Assembly: GCA_944380185.1 (NCBI GenBank)
Contig: CALWGV010000045.1
Location: 1 to 60,926, forward strand
Direction: 5' to 3'
DNA length: 60,926 nt
Source of the DNA: an uncultured Lachnospiraceae bacterium
GTDB taxonomy: Bacteria > Bacillota > Clostridia > Lachnospirales > Lachnospiraceae
Shown: positions 1 to 6,754 of the stretch, piece after piece
Numbering within the stretch: the first letter of the stretch is position 1
How the letters are laid out: each line of letters opens with the position of its first letter
Position numbers and translations under genes: made by a program
Notes under the pieces: model-generated
Told to the model about the DNA's origin: nothing
Database searches by the model: none
The model's input: only the letters and a program-made list of their open reading frames with translations

Positions 1-557
1 CGCCTTTCTTATATTCCTTGTAGAGATCAAAGAGGGCGTCGTACTGGGTCTCGCCCTCCCCGATATAGAACAAATCAAAGAAGGGAGCCAAGGGCTCTGG
101 GTTATAGGTGCAGGGCCCGCCTCCGATCACAATCGGATCCTTTTCGGTCCGCTCGGCCGCCCAGAGCGGGATGCCGGACAGGTCGAGGACCTGCAGGATA
201 TTGGTATAGCACATCTCATACTGGATCGTGATGCCCAGAAAATCAAAATCCCGGATCGGATCCTGGGACTCCAGGGCGTAGAGCGGGATATGTTCCTTTC
301 GCATAATGCGGTCCAGATCCGGCCATGGGGAATAAACCCTCTCGCACCAGATGTCCTCTCGCCGGTTAAACATGTCGTACAGGATCTGAATCCCCAGATG
401 GGACATGCCGATCTCATACACGTCCGGGAAACAGAAGGCGAATCGGATATCCACCTGAGAAGGATCCTTGACGACGGCATTGATCTCCCCGCCGATATAA
501 CGGGCCGGCTTTTCCACACGCAATAAAATCTCTTCGCTCAGAGCAAGTTCGTTCATT
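1..557 (-). CDS. Radical SAM protein with B12-binding-like N-terminus (partial, 5' end only)
   Basis: Only the first 185 codons are inside the window; the gene continues past position 1. The start at 557 gives MNELALSEEILLRVEKPARY and then a domain with FCFPDVYEIGMSHLGIQILY, DFDFLGITIQYEMCYTN and VIGGGPCTYNPEPLAPFFD. These are hallmarks of the large radical SAM family annotated as TIGR03960, whose N-terminal part resembles a cobalamin-binding Rossmann domain. The CxxxCxxC iron-sulfur motif would lie beyond the edge and cannot be seen. Family members are often encoded near ribosomal protein L21/L27 or RNase G genes, which also cannot be checked here. The exact substrate of this family is not settled. 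The family call is firm and the function is not. Confidence 0.85.
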
Positions 558-765
558 CTGCTGTTCCTGTTCTTTCCAATCTTCTAAATTTACATTCCTT
601 TTCCTGCATTGGCAACATAAAAATATTATGTTACCTTTATGCATGGGTTTGGGAATTCCTTGAATGCCCGATTGCTTTGCACGGAATGCATTTGCAATCA
701 TAGAGATTGTACTACATATGTTTACGGCTGTCAAAGGTTAGTCCATTGAATCCCTGCAGGCTGCG

Positions 766-808
766 CAAAAAGACGGCGTCCGCTACCTTTTCGATAACGG
801 GCGCCGCT
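766..808 (-). terminator. Intrinsic terminator of the flavin reductase gene
   Basis: Read on the minus strand, a GC-rich stem (GCGGCGCCCG pairing with CGGACGCCGT, one mismatch) is followed by CTTTTTG. It lies 36 bases after the stop codon at 844. Confidence 0.75.
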
Positions 809-843
809 CTCTTTTGTTTTTCCTATGTCAGAGTTGCTGCCTT

Positions 844-2814
844 CTATTCGTTTGCCGCATTGGCCCCTGCAATTCTGCCAAATACCATGCAGTCTGCGAT
901 GGCGTTTCCGCCCAGACGATTGCCGGCATGGATGCCTCCGGTCACCTCACCGGCGGCAAACAGGCCTTCAATCACCTCACCGTTTTCATCCAGAACCTGG
1001 GCATCCGTATTGATCTGTACGCCGCCCATGGTGTGATGGACAGAAGGCTTCTCGATTACGGCATAGTAGGGAGCCGTCTCAATCTTAGAGCCAAATACAT
1101 TTTTGCCAAAATCTTCATCTACACCCGCATCCACGTAGGAATTGTATTTCTCAACGGATGTGATCAGATTTTCGGCGGGGCAGCCGATCATCTCAGCCAA
1201 CTCCTCCAGTGTATCAGCCTTGTACATGATTCCCTTCTCCACCATGGCGTCCACATCCTCCTGGGTTGCCTGGTTCTGCAGGGTCGGAATCATGGCCTGA
1301 TCCGCAATATGATAGAAGACACCGTCAGTTTGGCTCAGAGCTGCCGCCGCCAATGTATCACGCTCGGCGTATTCATTGACAAAACGGTTGCCTTCCTGAT
1401 TGACAAACATATAATACTGAGAGGGAACCAGCAAGCCGTCGGCCAGCTGACCAGTTACAGCGCTTGCCGTAGGCATCAGCTGTGTCAGCCCCATATCCAC
1501 CAGAGCTGCGCCTGCCTCCAGGGCCAGACCGATACCGTCGCCGGTAGCGGAAGCCACACAGGTCGTCTTGATGCCCTCCGGAATCGCAGGCCAGTAGGTA
1601 TTGTATTCGCGCACCATCTCCTCGTTTGCGCCAAAGCCGCCGGTCGTAAGGATAACCGCATTCGCATGGACTATCACCTCAGTGCCATCTCCCATGACGG
1701 CGCTCACGCCGGCAACCTTATCTCCATCCAAAAGCAGATGCTCTGCCTTCGTCTCCAGCATCAGCTCGCCTCCGTGCTCCTCGACATAGGCCAGGGAAGC
1801 ATCAAATACGCCCTGTTTCGTCTCAAAATTATGGCCGCGCAGCCAGAGAGAGCCCACGGGAGAAGTGATTGTATCGGACAGGGCGATGCCCACCGTATCC
1901 CCCAGCCAATGATAAGTGTCCAGGCTGTTGGAGCACAGCGTATAAATCAGATCATAGCTGCCCTCCACCACATTTCCGTTGATATCGGTTCGCTTTCCGC
2001 CCAGATAGGTCTGGATGATATGCCACTCCACTGAATCAAAGGATTTGGAGGTGTCTCCGGCCAGATACTCTTCAATCTGCCCTTTCAAAGTGGTAAGCGT
2101 ATCAGCAAAATCGCCGAACTCAGCCTCATCATAGGTCAGCACTTCCTCCAGCGTAGCCACCTGACCCGTCAGCGCATCCATCTGGCTGGTTCTCTCCGGA
2201 TCGGCTGCGTTCATAGCCAGACCGCTGGCTAAGGTATTGCCGCCTACGGCTGCCGTCTTTTCCAGGATTATAACGGAAGCGCCGTTTTCCGCTGCGGATG
2301 CTGCGGCAGCCATGCCGGCTCCGCCTGCGCCGACCACAACGACATCCACGGTTTTTTCAATTGTTTCACCTGCTTCGGCCTGCTCGACTTCTACAGCGCG
2401 CAGTGCGTCCACATCAGCTCCGGCAGCGGCAGCAGCGGCTGCGACTGCCTCGATAATCGCCTCGCTGGTGATGGTGCAGCCGGATATCGTATCCACCCCC
2501 AGCGACTGATAGGCTACAATATCCTCCGGGATCCGCTCGATCGCAGGATCGGCAATTCCCTCGCTCTCCTTGTGATCTGTGATTTCTACTGACTCAATGG
2601 CTGTCTCGCTGAAGGTGACGGACACTGTCACGTCGCCGTTGCGCCCTGCCGCCGTACCGGTATAGGTACCAGCCGTGTACAGCGCGTCAGCTGCCGCCGT
2701 TGTCTCCGGCATCGATGCCTCCGTCTCAGCGGCGGGAGCCTGGCAGCCGGCGACCAATCCAGCCAGCAGGCAGAGAGCCAAAAGCAGAGCTGTGCTCCTT
2801 CTGTTTTTCCTCAT
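844..2814 (-). CDS. Lipoprotein flavin reductase (FMN-binding domain plus fumarate-reductase-type FAD domain)
   Basis: A 656-residue protein. It begins with a lipoprotein signal (MRKNRRSTALLLALCLLAG ending LVAGC), so it should be anchored outside the membrane. Residues about 45-135 form an FMN_bind domain with DTISGCTITS, matching the DxxSGATxT flavinylation motif with Cys in place of Ala. The last Thr is the expected site of covalent FMN. From about residue 155 an FAD domain starts with VVVVGAGGAGMAAAASAAEN (GxGxxG). The C-terminus has VHHTMGGVQI and GGIHAGNRLGGNAI, typical of flavocytochrome c fumarate and urocanate reductases. Family members reduce small enoates as electron acceptors, and the substrate here is unknown. 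The gene sits behind a MerR-type promoter and the regulator gene, so it is probably induced by its substrate. It is followed by a clear terminator. Confidence 0.9.
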   Translation of the reverse strand: MRKNRRSTALLLALCLLAGLVAGCQAPAAETEASMPETTAAADALYTAGTYTGTAAGRNGDVTVSVTFSETAIESVEITDHKESEGIADPAIERIPEDIVAYQSLGVDTISGCTITSEAIIEAVAAAAAAAGADVDALRAVEVEQAEAGETIEKTVDVVVVGAGGAGMAAAASAAENGASVIILEKTAAVGGNTLASGLAMNAADPERTSQMDALTGQVATLEEVLTYDEAEFGDFADTLTTLKGQIEEYLAGDTSKSFDSVEWHIIQTYLGGKRTDINGNVVEGSYDLIYTLCSNSLDTYHWLGDTVGIALSDTITSPVGSLWLRGHNFETKQGVFDASLAYVEEHGGELMLETKAEHLLLDGDKVAGVSAVMGDGTEVIVHANAVILTTGGFGANEEMVREYNTYWPAIPEGIKTTCVASATGDGIGLALEAGAALVDMGLTQLMPTASAVTGQLADGLLVPSQYYMFVNQEGNRFVNEYAERDTLAAAALSQTDGVFYHIADQAMIPTLQNQATQEDVDAMVEKGIMYKADTLEELAEMIGCPAENLITSVEKYNSYVDAGVDEDFGKNVFGSKIETAPYYAVIEKPSVHHTMGGVQINTDAQVLDENGEVIEGLFAAGEVTGGIHAGNRLGGNAIADCMVFGRIAGANAANE

Positions 2815-2867
2815 TGACCTTTTCCTCCTTTTTCTTTATCTTGCGGTCATTCACAAACAGCATGCAC

Positions 2868-2898
2868 ATTCTAAGCCTTACAACCATTGTAAAGTCAA
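2868..2898 (-). promoter_or_regulatory. MerR-type promoter with 19-bp spacer and dyad operator
   Basis: On the minus strand TTGACT (2898-2893) and TAGAAT (2873-2868) are 19 bases apart instead of 17. The spacer contains the perfect inverted repeat TTACAATGGTTGTAA (2892-2878). This is the classical arrangement that MerR activators untwist. It lies between the MerR gene (stop at 2977) and the flavin reductase start (2814), so it should control the reductase. Confidence 0.85.
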
Positions 2899-2976
2899 GA
2901 GGAAATTTATAATTTTTTCACAATGTTATCCGCCGCTCTCTGTTCAATCGCTCCCTGTATTTCATCGACTGCTGGT

Positions 2977-3789
2977 TTAGCCTTCATTCACCGGCACATA
3001 TATCCGATGGTAGCGATGTGTCTTTTCGTCGCGGCAGCAATTCCCCAGGGTCACCCCCCAGGCATCTCCCGCGATTTCCAGTCCTTTCATTCGACAGAAG
3101 TCCAGCACGGGCTGCAGACTGTGAGCGCCGATGAACTTCTGATCGACGCTGTGGATGATTGTCGTCACGCAGCGCTGAGGAGAAATATGTTGTTCGCCTG
3201 TAATATGATTTAAGCCCAGGCGCTTAAAAACTTCGATCTCTACTCCATATCCGAAGCTTACATCCTCCGTTCCGGCCAGAATGGCCTCCCGGCTGAATCG
3301 AGGAGAGATAAAAGTCACCGGAAGACATTCGATCCAGCGGGTCACTTCCTCCGTGACAATGGTCTCATCCAAAACATCATTGTGACGCAAATCCACCCGC
3401 AGAATCTCATCACATACCGTCAATCGGCATTCATCCTCCTGCGCCGCAATTTCCGCCCAATTTTGAATAATCTTCTCTGTGGCCAGCTTCAGTTCCTGAT
3501 ACCAGATGAGCTTCTCTTCCGTTTTCATAAGCGACTGCGCATACAGAAACGCCACTTCGCTGTAATCTGCCGTGTAAATCAGACGATCCATATCCTCCAG
3601 AGAGAAATTCATGTTTCGGTAGCGCCTAATCCCTTGAATTTTATCAATATCCTGAAAGCTGAAAAAACGATATCCATTGTCGCCGCGCTCCGGCTCAATC
3701 AGTCCCAGCCTCTCATAATGCCGGATCAATTCGTTGGATATATTCAAAAATTGTGACGCCTTGCTGATATTGTATTTTTTATACTTCAT
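2977..3789 (-). CDS. MerR family transcriptional regulator
   Basis: A 270-residue protein. The N-terminus is a MerR winged helix-turn-helix: YNISKASQFLNISNELIRHY followed by ERLGLIEPERGDNGYRFFS and the usual dimerisation helix region to about residue 110. The remaining roughly 150 residues form an effector domain I cannot assign; it lacks the Cys cluster of metal sensors. The start overlaps the 3' end of lon by 11 bases and has no clear ribosome-binding site of its own, suggesting translational coupling to lon. Downstream, a 19-bp-spacer promoter with a perfect dyad precedes the flavin reductase gene, which is its likely target. The ligand is probably a substrate of that reductase; this is inference. 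Confidence 0.88.
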   Translation of the reverse strand: MKYKKYNISKASQFLNISNELIRHYERLGLIEPERGDNGYRFFSFQDIDKIQGIRRYRNMNFSLEDMDRLIYTADYSEVAFLYAQSLMKTEEKLIWYQELKLATEKIIQNWAEIAAQEDECRLTVCDEILRVDLRHNDVLDETIVTEEVTRWIECLPVTFISPRFSREAILAGTEDVSFGYGVEIEVFKRLGLNHITGEQHISPQRCVTTIIHSVDQKFIGAHSLQPVLDFCRMKGLEIAGDAWGVTLGNCCRDEKTHRYHRIYVPVNEG

Positions 3790-6058
3790 TCTCCATTATA
3801 CCTGTTAGGCTCAGTACCTCTTTCACCGCATGCACCGGAATAATCTTCAGCCCATCCCTTACTTCCCGGGGGACATCCTCCAGGTCTTCCTCGTTTTCCC
3901 GTGGGATAAGAACCGTATGGACGCCGGCGCGCACGGCCGCCATCAGCTTTTCCGGCAGGCCGCCGATGGGCAGCACCAGGCCGCGCAGCGAAACCTCGCC
4001 GGTCATCGCCAGGGAAGGGGATACGCTTCGCCCCGATACCAGCGAACAGAGGGCCGTGGTCATCGTAATTCCGGCGGAAGGCCCATCCTTGGGTACCGCC
4101 CCTTCCGGCACATGGATGTGAAGATCGTTCTGCTCAAACATCTCCTTCTTCTCCGGAAAAGCCTCCTTGGCCAGGGTAATAGCGATCTGAACCGACTCCT
4201 TCATCACATCGCCCAGCTGGCCGGTAATCACTATATGGCCGCTTCCCGGCGTGAAAGCCGTCTCGATAAAAAGGATTTCCCCTCCTGCCTGGGTCCAGGC
4301 CAGGCCGGTGACAATACCGGGGCGGGTCTCCTCGAGAATGGAATCATGGCGCAGAGGACGCCGTCCCAGATATTCCCGGAGATTTTCCGTATCCACAGAA
4401 ATTCCGGTCTCATTCTTTCGTACAATGGCCACGGCTGCGCTGCGGCACAGGGTATCGATCTGCTTTTTCAGTCCCCGCACCCCTGCCTCCATCGTGTAAT
4501 CCGCGATAATATGACTCAGGGCATCATCGGTAAGGGTAAGCATCTCCGGCTTTATGCCAGACTGCTCCATGGCCTTAGGCAGCAGATGGCGCTTGGCAAT
4601 CTGGAATTTTTCCGAGGCCGTATAGCCGGAAAAACGGATTACCTCCATTCGATTCAGCAGAGGCTCCGGTATCGTGTCCATCGTATTTGCCGTGCAGACA
4701 AACAATACGTCGGACAAATCGTAGGGAACATTCATATAATGATCGGTAAAGCTGTTGTTCTGTTCCGGATCCAGCACTTCCAAAAGGGCGCTGGAGGGGT
4801 CGCCGTTATAGTCCTTTGTCAGCTTGTCCACCTCGTCCAGTACCATGACCGGATTGGAAACCCCGCTTTTGCGGATACCATCCATAATCCGCCCGGGCAT
4901 AGCCCCCACATAAGTGCGCCTGTGTCCCCGGATCTCGGCCTCGTCGCGCACACCGCCCAGGCTGACCCGCACATATTTGCGCTTCAAAGCCCTGGCAATG
5001 CTCTGCCCGATGCTTGTCTTGCCGGTGCCGGGAGCGCCGACGAAAAGGAGGATGGAGCCGGACTGTTTCTGATTCAGATTCATCACGGCAATCTGCTGCA
5101 GGATTCTTTCTTTTACTTTTTTCAGCCCGAAGTGGTCCTCATCAAGGACGGCCTCCGCCTCATCCAGATCGATGGGCTCTGCTTTTTCCTTCTTCCAGGA
5201 AAGACCGGTGACAAAATCCAGGTAGTCATAGAGCATTCCGTATTCGTGGCTGTTCTGTCCCTCCTGCTTCATCCGGTTCAGCACCTTATCCGCCTCCGCC
5301 CTGACGGTTTCATTCATTCCGCTTTCTTCAATTTTTTTCTCAAAGCGGCGCACATCCGTCATGTTTTCCGGATGCATATCGTCTAACTCCTTCTGCAGGA
5401 AGGCAATCTGCTGGCGAATGGCATCCTCCCTGTAGAGCTTTTCATTGGATTCCTGCTGCGCCTTCTGAGCTTCCTGCTGAATCTTGAAGATCTCCAGGGA
5501 TTTGTAAAAGGCCTGCTCCATCTGCTCGGTTCTGCGGGCCAGAGAATCCTCCGCCAAAATTGCATACTTTTCCTCATTGGTGATATGCAGCATGCCGGAG
5601 GTAAAGGAAATAAGCTCGTTGATATTGCGCCAACGCATCGCATAGCCGGCCCCCATACTCCACTGCGTGCCGGAAATTTCCTGAATGAAAGCCGTCCTCA
5701 TTTTGCGAAAGCTCTCTTCTGTATCTTCTTCGCTGATATCCATGATGTCCGGACGAACGGCTGTCTCCAGAGAGATATCGCCGTTTTCCACGCGGATATC
5801 TTCAACGTTTACCCGGTCCGTAGTCGTAAGCAGCACCCACTCTTCATTATCTGTGTGTTCGATGCGCCCGCTGGTGGCGATGGGATAAAAATCTTCTGCC
5901 GTCAGATCTCCCGTCTCTTTTTGCTGCCGCATCATGAGAAAGATCACTTCGCTTTCGTCCTCATTCAATTCGACAGCCATATTTTTCAGCTGATCTGCCT
6001 GAAGATAACAGGTCACATCCGGCAGAGCCAATAAATCGTAATAGGGTATGACAATCAT
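3779..6058 (-). CDS. lon: ATP-dependent Lon protease
   Basis: A 759-residue Lon (endopeptidase La), which degrades misfolded and regulatory proteins in the cytoplasm. Residues 1-200 form the Lon N-terminal domain with a charged coiled coil around 190-250. The AAA+ module has Walker A GAPGTGKTS at about 341-349 and the Lon signature VRVSLGGVRDEAEIRGHRRT. Walker B is VMVLDEVDKL. The C-terminal protease domain has PKDGPSAGIT with catalytic Ser661 and GGLPEKLMAA with catalytic Lys704, 43 residues apart as in E. coli Lon. It is slightly shorter than E. coli Lon (784). A GAGGAA ribosome-binding site and a consensus promoter precede it. Transcription probably continues into the overlapping MerR gene. 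Confidence 0.97.
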   Translation of the reverse strand: MIVIPYYDLLALPDVTCYLQADQLKNMAVELNEDESEVIFLMMRQQKETGDLTAEDFYPIATSGRIEHTDNEEWVLLTTTDRVNVEDIRVENGDISLETAVRPDIMDISEEDTEESFRKMRTAFIQEISGTQWSMGAGYAMRWRNINELISFTSGMLHITNEEKYAILAEDSLARRTEQMEQAFYKSLEIFKIQQEAQKAQQESNEKLYREDAIRQQIAFLQKELDDMHPENMTDVRRFEKKIEESGMNETVRAEADKVLNRMKQEGQNSHEYGMLYDYLDFVTGLSWKKEKAEPIDLDEAEAVLDEDHFGLKKVKERILQQIAVMNLNQKQSGSILLFVGAPGTGKTSIGQSIARALKRKYVRVSLGGVRDEAEIRGHRRTYVGAMPGRIMDGIRKSGVSNPVMVLDEVDKLTKDYNGDPSSALLEVLDPEQNNSFTDHYMNVPYDLSDVLFVCTANTMDTIPEPLLNRMEVIRFSGYTASEKFQIAKRHLLPKAMEQSGIKPEMLTLTDDALSHIIADYTMEAGVRGLKKQIDTLCRSAAVAIVRKNETGISVDTENLREYLGRRPLRHDSILEETRPGIVTGLAWTQAGGEILFIETAFTPGSGHIVITGQLGDVMKESVQIAITLAKEAFPEKKEMFEQNDLHIHVPEGAVPKDGPSAGITMTTALCSLVSGRSVSPSLAMTGEVSLRGLVLPIGGLPEKLMAAVRAGVHTVLIPRENEEDLEDVPREVRDGLKIIPVHAVKEVLSLTGIMENEV

Positions 6059-6091
6059 CGAAATTTCCTCTTCTGTCTGTAGTATTTATAT

Positions 6092-6120
6092 ATTTTATCG
6101 CCAAATAGTGCTTTCGTCAA
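6092..6120 (-). promoter_or_regulatory. lon promoter
   Basis: Minus strand TTGACG (6120-6115), 17-base spacer, TAAAAT (6097-6092), 34 bases upstream of the lon start codon. No HrcA CIRCE or CtsR direct-repeat site is evident next to it. Confidence 0.75.
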
Positions 6121-6166
6121 ATTTATTTAAATTGTATCTTCCGTTCGTATACCGCCCACTGTATAA

Positions 6167-6322
6167 TTATGCTTTGCGGTCACGGCGTGGGAGACTTTGG
6201 ATGAACAGGTCCGCCATGAATATCAGCGCCAGTTCGAAGAGTATGCTTTTTTCGCGGCCTCATACCGGAGAACATTTCTTTTGATTGACGGCTTGATTTA
6301 CCCGTGCTATAATCTTAGTTAG
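6167..6322 (+). other. Coding-like open stretch without a start codon (possible gene remnant)
   Basis: Within the 337-base gap between lon and the HMA gene, one plus-strand frame stays open between TAA (6164) and TAG (6320). It reads like protein: AVTAWETLDEQVRHEY, then a Glu/Gln/Phe/Tyr-rich stretch and SYRRTFLLIDGLIY. There is no ATG or GTG in frame and no ribosome-binding site. The -35 and -10 boxes of the next promoter lie inside it. It may be the decayed tail of a lost gene or a chance frame. I do not recognise a family. Confidence 0.25.
6285..6313 (+). promoter_or_regulatory. Promoter of the small HMA gene
   Basis: TTGACG (6285-6290), 17-base spacer, TATAAT (6308-6313): near-consensus sigma-A promoter about 80 bases upstream of the HMA start codon. 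Confidence 0.8.
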
Positions 6323-6334
6323 ATAAAGCTAACT
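6317..6334. promoter_or_regulatory. Inverted-repeat operator candidate at the HMA transcription start
   Basis: AGTTAG-ATAAAG-CTAACT is a perfect 6-bp dyad placed immediately after the -10 box, at the expected transcription start. It resembles the TTAG/CTAA half-sites of DtxR/IdeR-type iron or manganese repressors, but it does not resemble the CsoR sites found 3.5 kb away. The regulator is not in the window, and the family assignment is inference from half-site shape only. Confidence 0.5.
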
Positions 6335-6395
6335 CACGGTGCGGCGAAGTACTCTCCGCTGTCTGCACCGGGCAAAATCAAGGAGGACGGTCAAC

Positions 6396-6644
6396 ATGAT
6401 CAAATATACGATAGCCGTGGAAGGTATGATGTGCGGGATGTGCGAGGCTCATGTAAATGACGCCCTGCGGAAGGCTTTTCCGGTAAAAAAGGTTCAGTCG
6501 TCTCATACCAAAAAGCAGACGATTCTTATGACGGAAGCTCCTGTCAGCGAAGATTCCCTGCGAAAAGTGATCGGCGCCACAGGCTACACGGTCACAGCCA
6601 TAGCCAGCGAGCCTTATGAAAAGAAAGGGCTTTTCCGCAAATAA
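6396..6644 (+). CDS. Small heavy-metal-associated (HMA) domain protein
   Basis: An 82-residue single-domain protein beginning MIKYTIAVEGMMCGMCEAHV. It has the ferredoxin-like HMA fold signature MxCxxC (Cys13, Cys16), giving it the size and motif of a CopZ-type metallochaperone. The C-terminus adds a short basic tail ending KKGLFRK. The start at 6396 was chosen because AAGGAGG (6380-6386) lies nine bases upstream; an earlier ATG at 6339 has no such site. It is the only plus-strand gene here and is convergent with copA. Its promoter carries a DtxR-like palindrome instead of a CsoR site, so its metal or its control may differ from that of the copper operon. Confidence 0.85.
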   Translation: MIKYTIAVEGMMCGMCEAHVNDALRKAFPVKKVQSSHTKKQTILMTEAPVSEDSLRKVIGATGYTVTAIASEPYEKKGLFRK

Positions 6645-6695
6645 AAGCGAATACAGCTGAACGTTCTGATCATAAAAAAGCAAGAGAGAGTCGAG

Positions 6696-6725
6696 AAAAA
6701 CGGACCGGATGCATGCATCCGGTCC
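6696..6725 (-). terminator. Terminator of the csoR-copA operon
   Basis: A perfect 24-base palindrome (GGACCGGATGCA and its complement, 6702-6725) followed on the minus strand by GTTTTTC. It lies 30 bases after the copA stop and may also stop the convergent HMA transcript. Confidence 0.8.
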
Positions 6726-6754
6726 TGCCTGTATAGTGCTGTCTTATGGATATT

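Noticed and set aside
814-2034. Plus-strand open frame of 406 codons
   Set aside because: Antisense shadow of the flavin reductase gene. It has no ribosome-binding site and a composition rich in His, Gln and Arg typical of reverse reading of a GC-rich gene.
3830-5386. Plus-strand open frame of 518 codons
   Set aside because: Antisense to lon, which has all catalytic motifs. No recognisable domain and no start signals.
6339-6395. Earlier start for the small HMA protein
   Set aside because: No ribosome-binding site before 6339, while AAGGAGG stands nine bases before the ATG at 6396, where the HMA fold begins.
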